Below, piece after piece: positions 45,375 through 55,432 of a DNA stretch of 64,000 bases. Source of the DNA: a bacterium (lineage in GTDB: Bacteria > SZUA-79 > Acidulodesulfobacterales > Acidulodesulfobacteraceae); assembly GCA_021809845.1 (NCBI GenBank), contig JAJZJW010000007.1, forward strand, positions 36,520 through 100,519. Reading direction: 5' to 3'. Numbering within the stretch: position 1 is the stretch's first letter; each line of letters opens with the position of its first letter. A program made the position numbers and the translations under genes. A model generated the notes under the pieces. The model saw only the letters and a list, made by a program, of their open reading frames with translations, did not search any database and was not told the DNA's origin.

Positions 45375-46874
45375 ATGAATGTTCTTTTTATGACTGCGGA
45401 ATATTATCCGTTTGCCAAAAGCGGGGGACTTGCAGAAGTTGCCGAAGCTATAACCGTAAATCTTGTCCGGAAAGGTTTGAATGTCACAGTTTGTGTGCCG
45501 TATTATAAACAGGTAAGCCAGCAAAAATTTAGAATATCCGGAAAAATCTCCAGAATAGAAATCGACCCGCCGGAGGATTGCTTAAAATTTTTAAATATCG
45601 ACGGTCCATCTAAAAAAAAAGTTATAAATGAATTGCGGTTTTATGATATTTTACCGTATAAATATAAAGGTGTAAATATTTTATTTATAAAAAACGATTA
45701 TTTATTTAATCGCGATTATTTATATGCCAACGGAAATATTGATTATGAAGATAATTTATTAAGATTTGCTTTATTTAATTATGCGTCGCTTGTTCATGTT
45801 TCCGATAGCATGCTTAGATTTGACGTTATTCATTGCAACGACTGGCAGACAGCCATTGTTCCAGCTCTTGCGAAGTTTAAATTTAAATTGACTCCAAAGA
45901 TTTTACTGACTATTCACAATTTAGGATATCAAGGGATATTTCCTGCAGAACAGTTCCAATGCACTTTTTTAAGCAAATACTTATTAAATATTGAAGGATT
46001 TGAATATTTTGGTAAAATAAATCTTCTCAAAGGCGGCATAGAATTTGCAGATATTGTAACTACGGTAAGTAAAAAATATGCTCTTGAAATTCAAACAAGT
46101 GAATATGGTTTTGGATTAGAAGGCGTGCTTCAAACCAGCAGTCAAAAACTTTACGGCATATTAAACGGCGTCGATTATGACGAATGGAACCCTGAAACCG
46201 ATAAATACATAGCTAAAAACTTTACATCTAAAAACTATAAAACTGGAAAAAAATCTTGCAAAAAAGATTTATTAAATATTTTTTTTGGGAAAGACCAGGC
46301 AGCCGGTTTAATGGACAAACCGGTGCTAGGTATTGTCGCAAGACTCGATGAACAAAAAGGTTTTAACATATTAGCAGAAGCTATTCCTGAAATAATAAAA
46401 AATAATGTTCTGTTTATAATTCTCGGAACGGGCAGCACCGAGATAGAAAAAGAACTCAAGGAAATGGCTGATATGTATCCGCAAAATATCGGCTTAAAAA
46501 TAGAATATAATAATCAGCTGGCGCATAAAGTCGAAGCCGGAAGCGATTTTTACATAATGCCTTCCAAATATGAACCATGCGGGCTCAATCAGATGTATAG
46601 CATGGCATATGGGACAGTTCCCATAGTGCGAGGCACAGGCGGTTTGGATGATACTGTAATCAATTACGACGTTGAGACTAATAATATTGAAGAAGCAAAT
46701 GGTTTTAAATTTTATAATTTTAGTAGCGAAGATTTGAGCAAAACCGTTAATTATGCAATTTCATTATATTATAACGATAAAAATGCAATGGCAAAACTTA
46801 TTCTGAACGGGATGAAAAATAATTTTTCATGGGAAACAAGCATAAACGAATATATTAAATTATATAATAAATAA
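45375..46874 (+). CDS. glgA: Glycogen synthase GlgA
   Basis: GlgA transfers glucose from ADP-glucose to growing alpha-1,4-glucan. The 499-residue product is a GT5-family enzyme with the N-terminal substrate motif K15-S-G-G-L (KSGGLAEVAEA), HCNDWQTAIVPA and TIHNLGYQGIF. The C-terminal GT-B half has GIVARLDEQKGFNIL and PSKYEPCGLNQMYSMAYGTVPIVR followed by TGGLDDT. Length is normal. Other glg genes are absent from the window. Confidence 0.95.
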   Translation: MNVLFMTAEYYPFAKSGGLAEVAEAITVNLVRKGLNVTVCVPYYKQVSQQKFRISGKISRIEIDPPEDCLKFLNIDGPSKKKVINELRFYDILPYKYKGVNILFIKNDYLFNRDYLYANGNIDYEDNLLRFALFNYASLVHVSDSMLRFDVIHCNDWQTAIVPALAKFKFKLTPKILLTIHNLGYQGIFPAEQFQCTFLSKYLLNIEGFEYFGKINLLKGGIEFADIVTTVSKKYALEIQTSEYGFGLEGVLQTSSQKLYGILNGVDYDEWNPETDKYIAKNFTSKNYKTGKKSCKKDLLNIFFGKDQAAGLMDKPVLGIVARLDEQKGFNILAEAIPEIIKNNVLFIILGTGSTEIEKELKEMADMYPQNIGLKIEYNNQLAHKVEAGSDFYIMPSKYEPCGLNQMYSMAYGTVPIVRGTGGLDDTVINYDVETNNIEEANGFKFYNFSSEDLSKTVNYAISLYYNDKNAMAKLILNGMKNNFSWETSINEYIKLYNK

Positions 46875-46921
46875 ATAAATAACTATAATATGTATTTTAT
46901 AATTATTTTGGATTAATTAAA

Positions 46922-48088
46922 ATGCAAACATTTAAAAAAGATGCAGATGTTTTTTTATTAAATTATACCGCTCGTAAAAATATTTTGCGTTCTCCTGACA
47001 AACAGCTGCATGATGAAAACCAAACCGACGATACAATAACAACCCCGTTCAATATTCTTATCGCAGAAGACAATAAAATAAATGCGGAGCTCATGAAAGC
47101 GATAATAGAAACGGAAGAACCGCAAATAACATACTCCAGTAAATATAAATCTTCAAACCAGCCAATGTTCGCATCATCTTCGTTATATAAGATTAATACA
47201 ATTATAGCCGAAAATGGAAAAAAAACGTTAGATATTATATTTTCAAATGTAAATATCGACTTGATAATTTTAGATTTAATGATGCCGATAATTAATGGTT
47301 TTGATGTGCTGAAAAAAATAAAATCAAGCGGTCTTAACAGTCGGTTAAGCAATATTCCGGTATTAATCGTCAGTGCTTTGACAGAACCTTCAACTATTTC
47401 TAAAGGTATTGAGCTTGGTGCGAACGACTATATTACAAAACCTATCGTAAAAAATATATTTAAAGCAAAAGTTAATTCACTAATAAATTTAAAAAAATTA
47501 TACGAAACCTTAGAGAGTTCTGAAAATATAATAATGTCGCTAGCTTTAGCCGTAGAAGCGAAAGATAAATATACAAGCGGGCATTCTAAACGGGTGAGTA
47601 TGCTTGCTTATAATTTTGGAAAATATTTAGGACTGCGCGAAGAAGACTGTTTGCTGCTCAAAAGAGCAGGGTGTATTCATGATATAGGCAAAATCGGAAT
47701 ACCAAATGATGTATTAAATAAAACCGGTAAATTGACTAATGAAGAATTCAATTTAATAAGAAATCATTCCGTAATGAGCAGCGATATTTGCGAGCCTCTA
47801 ATTTCACTTAAAAAAGAATCATATATTATAAAATATCATCATGAAAGATTTGACGGAAATGGCTATCCGGGTGAGTTGAGCAGTAAAAATATTCCGCTTT
47901 TATCCAGAATATTATCCGTTGTGGATTCTTATGACGCAATGACCAGCGATAGACCGTACAGGAAAGCACTGACTAAAGAAAAAGCTCTGTCTATATTTGA
48001 ATCGGAAAAAGAATCCGGGCAGTGGGACTCGAACATAGTCAATGAATTAATCAAATTTATAAATATTAATGATTTTAAATATAACTAA
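46922..48088 (+). CDS. Response regulator with HD-GYP phosphodiesterase domain
   Basis: The product (388 residues) probably hydrolyses c-di-GMP under control of a phosphorylated receiver. The receiver (about 40-195) has LIAEDNKINAE and the phosphoacceptor context LIILDLMMPIINGF, with an insertion of about 30 residues after its first helix. The HD-GYP domain (about 205-380) has H253-D254 (CIHDIGKIGIP), and H306-H307-E308 with D311-G312 and GYP (HHERFDGNGYP), all intact. It lies upstream of a hybrid histidine kinase and a single receiver, which may form a phosphorelay with it. Confidence 0.9.
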   Translation: MQTFKKDADVFLLNYTARKNILRSPDKQLHDENQTDDTITTPFNILIAEDNKINAELMKAIIETEEPQITYSSKYKSSNQPMFASSSLYKINTIIAENGKKTLDIIFSNVNIDLIILDLMMPIINGFDVLKKIKSSGLNSRLSNIPVLIVSALTEPSTISKGIELGANDYITKPIVKNIFKAKVNSLINLKKLYETLESSENIIMSLALAVEAKDKYTSGHSKRVSMLAYNFGKYLGLREEDCLLLKRAGCIHDIGKIGIPNDVLNKTGKLTNEEFNLIRNHSVMSSDICEPLISLKKESYIIKYHHERFDGNGYPGELSSKNIPLLSRILSVVDSYDAMTSDRPYRKALTKEKALSIFESEKESGQWDSNIVNELIKFININDFKYN

Positions 48089-48294
48089 ATAAATATAACC
48101 AAGTATAATCTAAATATAATTAAATATACTAAATATAACCAAGTATAATCTAAATATAATTAAATATACTAAATATAACCAAGTATAATCTAAATATAAT
48201 TAAATATACTAAATATAACCAAGTATAATCTAAATATACTTAAATATAACTAAAATCAATTATTAAACCGATTTTAATTTATTTTTTTTATAAT
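48089..48294. repeat. 40-bp tandem repeats upstream of the hybrid kinase
   Basis: AATATAACCAAGTATAATCT starts at 48092, 48132, 48172 and 48212, an exact period of 40; the fourth copy is incomplete. The repeats hold no ribosome-binding site or promoter that I can identify. Confidence 0.9.
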
Positions 48295-51200
48295 ATGATT
48301 AAAAAAGCAAACTTTATGAAAGAATTTATGCCTAAAATCTTAATTTACGGAGGCGGTAAAGCTGCAAAATCTGTTATCGAGCTACTCCACGGAGATAAAA
48401 ACATTGAAATTTCTGCATTAGTTTCGAGAAATATGCTGAAAGAGGGCGTTCAATATGCAAAAGAACTGAATATTAAATGCTTAAATTCAATAAAAGAAGC
48501 TTTGGATAACAATTTGGATTTTAATATTATTTTTAATCTTACCGGAGAGCCATTTTATAACATACCGGAACTTAAAGATATATACGATATTAATTTTACT
48601 CTGAACACTGTTTATAATCAGGACAATAATTGCAACGATGTCCTTTTAGGCGGCTATAATCAGAACAATAATACCGATATTGGCGGTGGCAGTAAGATTT
48701 CTAAGATTGCTGGAAACAATAATAACAGAAAAAAATTTAATGTCGAAATAATAGACTCTGCAAGTGCTAAATTAATATGGGATTTGCTTTATGACAGGTA
48801 CAAGGCGCATATGGATAAAGAATCTATAATAAATCAGCTCAGAAACCAGAAAGATTATTTTAAAAATATTCTTGACGATTCATTTGATATGATAATAGTT
48901 ACGGATAAAAATGGTAAAATTACAGAATTTAATAAAGGCGGCGAGACCATATTAAAATTTTCAAAAAAAGATATTATCGGTACATTAGCTTCCGATTTGT
49001 ATGCTAATAAAATTGAGCGCGATGAAATTTTAAACAGACTGCGCAGTGAACATTTTGTCAGAAATTATGAAACTGTTCTAAAGAGAAAAGACGGCTCTCT
49101 TGTGAATATTTCTCTTACAATTTCCTCAATTTTAAACAACAGAGGGGAAATAATAGGAACAGTCGGAATTTCCAAAGATATAACAGAAAAAAAGAAATAT
49201 GAAAAAGAACTGACAAATCTGAATGAAAATCTTGAACAAAAAATCATAGAGCGCACTAAACAGCTAGAATCGACTAACAAAGAATTATTAAAAGCAAATG
49301 AATTGAAATCAAAGTTTATTGCAAATATGTCCCATGAATTAAGAACCCCTTTAAATGCCATTATAGGATATTCCGACCTCATGCTGGATTCATCTGCTTT
49401 AACCGACAAACACAAAAAATATACAAATAATATTTTGGTCTCCGGCAAACATCTTCTTCAATTAATAAACAATATATTAGACATAGCAAAGATTGAAGCC
49501 GGAAAATTTAATTTAGACTATTCAATCTTTGCAATAAAAGAGGTTTTTGACGAGGTAAATACCGTTTTAAAATCGTTATTAGACCAGAAAATACTTTCTT
49601 TAAGCATTATATATAACGGCAATGAAAATTATAGACTCTACGGTGACAGAATAAAATTTAAGCAGGTCATTTATAATCTGCTCAGTAATGCTATAAAATT
49701 TTCTTTTGAAGACTCGGTTATTAAAATTATTTGCAATAAAAATAAATCTGAAATTGCGCAGGGAATAACTAATGAAGAGAAATATGCAGAACACGGAGCT
49801 AAGAAAAATTCGCTAGAATATTTACAGTTAGATATTGTAAATACAGGAATCGGCGTACCCGAAAATAAACTAAAAGCGATTTTTGACGAATTTGTCCAGA
49901 TAGATAACAGTTATTCACGAAAATTTGAAGGAACAGGTCTGGGTCTCGCTCTGTCAAAAAAGATAGTTGAACTTCACGGCGGATATATTAATGTTCAGTC
50001 TGTTGCAAATGAAGAAACTATTTTTACGGTTATTATACCAAATGCAATCGACACGGAAAGTTTATTAAAATCAATATCAGATACGGCTGATGGTGGTACC
50101 TCGCCTTGGACTGAGGCTGAACTTAAAGATGGATGTACGCCTCCAAATTCTATTAAAACAGACAGAAATAATAATCATGCTTCTTATGCCAAAGACAAAG
50201 CATATTCTCCTTTAGATATAATAGATACAAGAGATATAATAGATACAAGTAAACATTCAACCTTCAGAGACGATTTAAACAAAAAGAGAAAACCACTCGT
50301 ATTGGTTGTAGAAGACGATTTGCCAACTTCAGAATTATTTACGGTAAATCTTGTAAAATCAGGATATTCAGTAATTCATGCCTATGACGGAATTGAAGCC
50401 CTTGAAAAAGCAAGAGAATATAAACCTTTTGCAATTCTTTTAGATGTAATGCTCCCCAAAAAAGACGGGTGGGAAGTATTAAGCGATTTAAAATCGGATG
50501 ATATAACAAAAAGCATCCCTGTAGTAATTACCAGCATGATTGACAATAAAGATTTAGGATATGCTCTCGGAGCTACAGATTACCTCGTTAAACCGATTGA
50601 CAAGGAAACTCTTATAAAAACATTATCGGAATTTACGCTTACTACGAAAAGAAAAAAAAGACAGGTAAATATCTTACTTATAGACGACGAAGAAATAATG
50701 CATGAAATGATTGCAAAGATTCTTGAGTCTGCAGGATTTAATCTTTTACATGCCTACACAGGGGATGAAGGATTAAAATTAGCAATAAATTATAAACCGG
50801 ATTTAATACTGCTTGACCTTATAATGCCCGATGTCAATGGTTTTGAAGTGGCGGAAAACATTAAAAAGCATCCAGTTTCATCGCAGATACCAATTTTTAT
50901 AATAACATCTAAAGATTTAACCGTTGAAGAACGGATGAGACTTTCAAACAATATCGAAAGGGTAATTGGAAAAAGAATATTCTCTTCTGAAGAACTTATT
51001 AGGTCTATTAGAGAATTGGAACTCATCTATCCCCATAAAGCCGGTTTATTTGACGATGTCACAGGTTTATTGGACCACAACTATTTTAATATCAGGCTTG
51101 CCCAGGAAATCAACAGGGCTAAACGATACCATATAGCTTTCAGTGTCATACTTATAGACGTAGATAATTTTAAAAACTATAATGAAACGGTCGGCAGTTT

Positions 51201-51537
51201 TCATTCAGATATTGCACTTAAAAAAATTGCCGATATTTTTAAAACATCTTTGAGAGGCTCCGATGTTGTCGTGAGATTCGGTTATGATGAATTTGCTATT
51301 ATACTTAACAATACTTTAAAAGAACCTGCTTTATACGTTGCAAATAGATTTTTGTCTTCGATAAAAGAATACCCGTTTTATAAAGAGGAAGAACTTCCTT
51401 CAAAATTGCTGACGGCGACTTTCGTCGTGGCTTCTTATCCTGAAGACGGAGAAACCCCTGAAGAAATTATCTCTAATATATTTAATAAATTATGCGAACT
51501 TAAAAGCACAGGCGGCAATATTGTTGAAGAAGTTTAA
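48295..51537 (+). CDS. Large hybrid histidine kinase with Rossmann-like, PAS, two receiver and degenerate GGDEF domains
   Basis: The 1080-residue product has these parts in order: a Rossmann-like domain (about 13-110, ILIYGGGKAAKSVIELL), a PAS domain (about 180-300), a coiled coil, HisKA with H347 (NMSHELRTPLN), an HATPase domain (NAIKFS, GTGLGLALSKKIVELHGG), receiver 1 with D717, receiver 2 with D841, and a GGDEF-type domain. The last reads GYDEF at 996-1000 in place of GGDEF, so cyclase activity is doubtful. No membrane segment is seen, so the kinase is cytoplasmic. It is followed by a single receiver gene after 50 bases. Confidence 0.9.
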   Translation: MIKKANFMKEFMPKILIYGGGKAAKSVIELLHGDKNIEISALVSRNMLKEGVQYAKELNIKCLNSIKEALDNNLDFNIIFNLTGEPFYNIPELKDIYDINFTLNTVYNQDNNCNDVLLGGYNQNNNTDIGGGSKISKIAGNNNNRKKFNVEIIDSASAKLIWDLLYDRYKAHMDKESIINQLRNQKDYFKNILDDSFDMIIVTDKNGKITEFNKGGETILKFSKKDIIGTLASDLYANKIERDEILNRLRSEHFVRNYETVLKRKDGSLVNISLTISSILNNRGEIIGTVGISKDITEKKKYEKELTNLNENLEQKIIERTKQLESTNKELLKANELKSKFIANMSHELRTPLNAIIGYSDLMLDSSALTDKHKKYTNNILVSGKHLLQLINNILDIAKIEAGKFNLDYSIFAIKEVFDEVNTVLKSLLDQKILSLSIIYNGNENYRLYGDRIKFKQVIYNLLSNAIKFSFEDSVIKIICNKNKSEIAQGITNEEKYAEHGAKKNSLEYLQLDIVNTGIGVPENKLKAIFDEFVQIDNSYSRKFEGTGLGLALSKKIVELHGGYINVQSVANEETIFTVIIPNAIDTESLLKSISDTADGGTSPWTEAELKDGCTPPNSIKTDRNNNHASYAKDKAYSPLDIIDTRDIIDTSKHSTFRDDLNKKRKPLVLVVEDDLPTSELFTVNLVKSGYSVIHAYDGIEALEKAREYKPFAILLDVMLPKKDGWEVLSDLKSDDITKSIPVVITSMIDNKDLGYALGATDYLVKPIDKETLIKTLSEFTLTTKRKKRQVNILLIDDEEIMHEMIAKILESAGFNLLHAYTGDEGLKLAINYKPDLILLDLIMPDVNGFEVAENIKKHPVSSQIPIFIITSKDLTVEERMRLSNNIERVIGKRIFSSEELIRSIRELELIYPHKAGLFDDVTGLLDHNYFNIRLAQEINRAKRYHIAFSVILIDVDNFKNYNETVGSFHSDIALKKIADIFKTSLRGSDVVVRFGYDEFAIILNNTLKEPALYVANRFLSSIKEYPFYKEEELPSKLLTATFVVASYPEDGETPEEIISNIFNKLCELKSTGGNIVEEV

Positions 51538-51587
51538 TAATAAAATAAATAATTAATAATAACTAACAAAATATATTCAGGTTTATC

Positions 51588-51974
51588 ATGAGCCTTACAT
51601 TAAAAAATAATTCTAAAATAATTATAGTAGAAGATAATGAAATAAACATGGATTTAATTCAGGCAATGCTTGAGCCTTTTAATTTTAATATTATTGAAGC
51701 TTACGACGGGTTTGAGGCGGTTGAAAAAGTTAATAGCAACAGTGATGCTTTTTTGATACTTTTAGATGTTGGACTTCCTGGAATAGACGGTATTGAAGTA
51801 TTTAAAAGATTAAGGCTGTCGGAAAAAACGGCAAAAATTCCGGTTATTGCCATTACAGCGCATGCTATGAAAGGAAACAAAGAACATTTGCTGTCCTTGG
51901 GCTTTAACGATTTTATTGAAAAACCGGTCGATAGAAAAATATTATTTGAAAAAATTAATAAATTTTTAGATTAG
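51588..51974 (+). CDS. Single-domain response regulator (DivK-like)
   Basis: The 128-residue product is a lone receiver domain with IIVEDNEINMDL, phosphoacceptor Asp in LILLDVGLPGIDG, PVIAITAHAMKGNKE and the conserved Lys in IEKPVD. The AITAHAM pattern is typical of DivK and of receivers in hybrid kinases rather than CheY. It probably receives phosphate from the upstream hybrid kinase. A short tandem repeat of TTAGATTAGG follows its stop. Confidence 0.9.
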   Translation: MSLTLKNNSKIIIVEDNEINMDLIQAMLEPFNFNIIEAYDGFEAVEKVNSNSDAFLILLDVGLPGIDGIEVFKRLRLSEKTAKIPVIAITAHAMKGNKEHLLSLGFNDFIEKPVDRKILFEKINKFLD

Positions 51975-52206
51975 GTTAGATTAGGTTAGATTAGATTAGA
52001 TTAGATTAAATATACAGAATTATTAATATTTAAAACTTATCAAAACTAAAAAAATAGAGCGATTATATTTATTGTAAATTAAAAATATTGAGAAATATAT
52101 TAATGGGGTCAAATTCTAAAATTAAGGTAAAATATTAAAAAAAATATAAAAATATATTAATCGTGTAAAATATAAAAATTAATCTAAAATATTGAAAAAT
52201 ATATTA
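51975..52206. repeat. Repeat region duplicating the thioesterase start
   Basis: After a short GGTTAGATTA tandem (to about 52007), the segment around 52093-52125 duplicates the thioesterase gene start. AATATATTAATGGGGTCAAA here matches AATATATTAATGAGGTCAAA at 52198-52217, an offset of 104. The decoy ATG at 52103 reads 11 codons (MGSNSKIKVKY) and stops. A related but shorter fragment lies in between near 52150. Confidence 0.85.
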
Positions 52207-52662
52207 ATGAGGTCAAATTCAAAAATTAAGGATTTTAAATTTTTTACAGAATTACAGGTAAGATATGAAGAAACAGATTCCATGTCTGTTGTTTATTATG
52301 GAAAATATTTTGTTTTTTTTGAGGTTGCCAGAACTGAATACATAAAAAAATTAGGCTTTAATTACATAGATATCGAAAAAAACGGGCTATATTTTGTGGT
52401 TGCCGAATCAAACTGCACTTATATCTCTCCTGCAAGATTTGATGATACTATAAGAATATATACAAAAGTGGAGTATATGAAAAATTCGAGTTTTAATTTT
52501 CTATATTTAATTACTAAAATTAATAATATAGACAAATCTGAAACAGAAATTGTTCGCGGATATACCGTTTTAGTATGTGTCGACAACACAAATTTTAAAC
52601 CTAAAAGAATCCCCGAATATTTAAGAGAAGCAGTTAATAATTTTGAACAATATGCCGGTTGA
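52207..52662 (+). CDS. YbgC/FadM-family acyl-CoA thioesterase
   Basis: The product is a hotdog-fold thioesterase. With the ATG at 52207 it has 151 residues; a TTG 15 bases earlier is less likely. The catalytic region reads RYEETDSMSVVYYGKYFVFFEVARTEYI, with the conserved Asp at D24 followed by VVY as in YbgC. The C-terminal FKPKRIPEYLREAV is also typical. Substrates cannot be read from sequence. It is convergent with cbiB, 38 bases apart. Confidence 0.88.
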   Translation: MRSNSKIKDFKFFTELQVRYEETDSMSVVYYGKYFVFFEVARTEYIKKLGFNYIDIEKNGLYFVVAESNCTYISPARFDDTIRIYTKVEYMKNSSFNFLYLITKINNIDKSETEIVRGYTVLVCVDNTNFKPKRIPEYLREAVNNFEQYAG

Positions 52663-52700
52663 ATATTAATTAAACCAGTATAAGATGCATTTATTTACCA

Positions 52701-53996
52701 TTATACAATTTTAAATAGTGCAAATAAAAATATGCATGAAAATAAAAGAAATATTATAGATGTTAAACGCATAATTTTTAAGGATTTTACTATATCTTCC
52801 GCATTTGGCTGTCTATATTTTTGAAATCCAAGTATTGGTCTATTGCTTTTAATACCGCCGTAATAATTTGTACCGCCGAGAAGTATTTTCAATGCACCTG
52901 CCGATATTGACTCAAGCTGTCCTGCATTTGGACTTGGATGCATATTTTTAAATTTTTTCCATACATTAAATGCACTCTTATAATCGTAATTTTGATGGGG
53001 GCTAATGCATTTGTTAATATTAACAATCTTTGGATTATTAATAGCGTTGCTGAAGCCATTAATGTTATTATTTATGCGGCTATTATTATTGCCATTAATG
53101 TTATTATTATTGATGCAGTTATTATTATTTTTGCCGTTGCAATTATTACCGTTGTTTAGAACAGACTTTTTTATTTTATCGTAGAATTCCAGCAACATTA
53201 CTGAAAATAGCATAAATAAGGCGGTTATTCTGAATGGAATATAATTTAGCAAGTCGTCTAATTTTGCGGAAAATCTCCCAAATTCTATATATTTTATATT
53301 TTTGTATCCTACTAACGAATCCATAAGATTTGACGTTTTATATATTACAGCGCCTATTAATCCGGAAATAAACAATATGGCAAGAATATTGCCGTTGTGA
53401 TTGCAATAATATCCAAAAGAGCATATATTATCTATACTAATATTTTTTTTCCCAGTCATTATATTATAAACGTAAATCAACAGATAGCCTACGGCAATAC
53501 CTGTAATCGTAAAAAATATTACAGAGCCTATTCCATCCCCTGTATTTTCGGATACTGATTCAATGACCGCCCTAGAAAGTTCCGCTTCATCCAATTTTTT
53601 ACTGTCACGTCCCGCAAGCGCATTTAGATTTTTTCTCGCATTTTGAATATTATCTTTCTTTAAACTGTGATATATTTTCAGAGCTGCGTAATTTAAACCT
53701 CCTGCAGAAAGGAATGAAGACAAAACAAAAACAAAAAAAATACAAAGCAGCCATATAGAAATTTTAGCTAACATTACACACAAAATGATAAATATTGCTG
53801 AAACGGTCAGGATGGAGAGGGTTGAAAACAATATACCTGAAAAATATTTATTTGAAGCAATGCCATAAGCGATGTGTTCAAAATATTTAACTACAAAAGC
53901 TATTATATTGAGTATATGAAAACGATATTGAAACTTCCCCGTAAATAAATACTCTACAAAGTAAGATAAAATTATCGCCGAAAATAAAACTAGCAT
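52701..53996 (-). CDS. cbiB: Adenosylcobinamide-phosphate synthase CbiB/CobD
   Basis: CbiB attaches the aminopropanol arm to adenosylcobyric acid in cobalamin synthesis. The 431-residue product is a multi-pass membrane protein, longer than the usual 310-330. The patterns AVIESVSENTGDGIGSVIFF, NLMDSLVGYKN and HPSPNAGQLESISAGAL (then NYYGG) are hallmark sites. The excess length comes mainly from an Asn-rich insertion of about 45 residues (about 280-325). It lies downstream of cas6 on the minus strand by 28 bases, which may be fortuitous. Confidence 0.93.
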   Translation of the reverse strand: MLVLFSAIILSYFVEYLFTGKFQYRFHILNIIAFVVKYFEHIAYGIASNKYFSGILFSTLSILTVSAIFIILCVMLAKISIWLLCIFFVFVLSSFLSAGGLNYAALKIYHSLKKDNIQNARKNLNALAGRDSKKLDEAELSRAVIESVSENTGDGIGSVIFFTITGIAVGYLLIYVYNIMTGKKNISIDNICSFGYYCNHNGNILAILFISGLIGAVIYKTSNLMDSLVGYKNIKYIEFGRFSAKLDDLLNYIPFRITALFMLFSVMLLEFYDKIKKSVLNNGNNCNGKNNNNCINNNNINGNNNSRINNNINGFSNAINNPKIVNINKCISPHQNYDYKSAFNVWKKFKNMHPSPNAGQLESISAGALKILLGGTNYYGGIKSNRPILGFQKYRQPNAEDIVKSLKIMRLTSIIFLLFSCIFLFALFKIV

Positions 53997-54024
53997 ATAG
54001 CGTTATTCATAACATATATAATAT

Positions 54025-55050
54025 TTATATAATTGATTTTATAATATATTTGCCGTTGCCAAAGGTAGTGTTTTTGCCGACATGAATGAGTTCGCCAAGT
54101 TTTATAATCCACAAAAATTCCAGAGGAACATCTTCAAATAAAACTTCGCCGATAAATCCGCTTATTTTCATATGAGACTTTTGTCTATTGGAATACCTAT
54201 CGACAGATCGCCACATTAAATTATTTTTGCCTTTAACGTTATAAGCTTTTTCTATAAAATAATTAAAATTTATATCATTATTATTTTTAACATTTTTGTT
54301 GTTATTGTTGCAGTAATTATTTTCATTATTTGCGGGAGCTTGTGTTATACAATGAAAAAAATTAAGATTTGAAATTCTCCGCAGTATATTGCGGATAAAT
54401 ATATGAAATTCTAAACGTTGAACAATCTTTTCATTAAATATTATTTTGGTTGGGGTTATAAAATCAAGACAAACTGTTAACTTACTTTCATTATCTGTTT
54501 TTTTAGAAATAAAATCGTTTATTGTATAATATTCCGTTAATGATATAAGTTCTTCTTTATTGGGATTATATAATTTTTGTTTATTTTTATCATTTATAAT
54601 ATTACAAAGTATAAATTTGCCGTTTCTCATTTTTCCGATACCTTTTTTGCCCGCTAATCCGAATGAATAGGCAAAATAAGGAAACAAAGATACTGCTTGT
54701 CCTATTAAGACTAATGAAAACTTTATGGTTTCATTAGTCTTATAAAAATTTTTACTTTCTAAGGGTGCTTCTATAATGTAAGGATGGGGAAGCGAAGAAT
54801 AATTTTTTAATCTTGTAGAATTTGAAGATGGTGGGGAATCAAAAATTTTTTTAAACATACAGACAGCTTGAAAATTACAAGTTTCACAGACGCTATCGAA
54901 AGTAAAACACATAACATCTTTAAAAATGTGCCCAAAAACCCCTCTAAAAGTAGAACCTTTGTAATTTGGCAGAAGCGTGTCGTTTTCGGTTTTAACTTCA
55001 AAATTAATTTTAGCTGCTTTAAATTCGCAAAGTGTTTCAGCAATATTCAT
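54025..55050 (-). CDS. cas6: CRISPR pre-crRNA endonuclease Cas6
   Basis: Cas6 cleaves CRISPR transcripts within repeats. The 341-residue product fits the Cas6 C-terminal family (PF10040-like). It has an early GSTFRGVFGHIFK motif, a Cys cluster (CETCNFQAVCMF, near residues 55-67), a typical GLAGKKGIGKMRNG segment, and the C-terminal glycine-rich RNA-binding loop (KNTTFGNGKYII). Residues about 240-265 hold an Asn-rich insertion. It is on the minus strand, opposite to the cas operon, and divergent from the DnaJ gene. Type III and I systems use such stand-alone Cas6. Confidence 0.85.
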   Translation of the reverse strand: MNIAETLCEFKAAKINFEVKTENDTLLPNYKGSTFRGVFGHIFKDVMCFTFDSVCETCNFQAVCMFKKIFDSPPSSNSTRLKNYSSLPHPYIIEAPLESKNFYKTNETIKFSLVLIGQAVSLFPYFAYSFGLAGKKGIGKMRNGKFILCNIINDKNKQKLYNPNKEELISLTEYYTINDFISKKTDNESKLTVCLDFITPTKIIFNEKIVQRLEFHIFIRNILRRISNLNFFHCITQAPANNENNYCNNNNKNVKNNNDINFNYFIEKAYNVKGKNNLMWRSVDRYSNRQKSHMKISGFIGEVLFEDVPLEFLWIIKLGELIHVGKNTTFGNGKYIIKSII

Positions 55051-55432
55051 AAAAATATTTTTGGTTTAATATTAGAGCAAGGTTTTTTATTTATGATTAT
55101 ATGAAATGTATCATAAATAAAAAAATTTGTAAACTTAGATAAATATTTTCTAAAATAAAGAAAGCTATAAAATAAACAAATAAAGAAATAATTAAATAAA
55201 ACAGATAAAAAAAGATAAAAAACAAATTAAAATTAAAAAAATATGGACATTTTAAATGTTTTATTATATATAATTATTATATGTTATTATAGATAATTAA
55301 CTAATTGTATTAAATCCTTTAATATCATTAGGTACATTTGCATAATAATTATATGTTATTATAAATTAACTATTTGTCCAACTAAATATAACTAAATACA
55401 ATTAAATAAATTAAATACAATAAAATAAATAA
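55051..55432. other. 382-base divergent region between cas6 and the DnaJ-like gene
   Basis: The gap should contain promoters for cas6 (minus) and the DnaJ-like gene (plus). It holds a duplicated segment, TAATTATATGTTATTATA, near 55268 and again near 55345, and AT-rich tracts including AAATACAATAAAATAAAT near the right end. No sharp promoter consensus or CRISPR repeat is seen. Confidence 0.5.
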
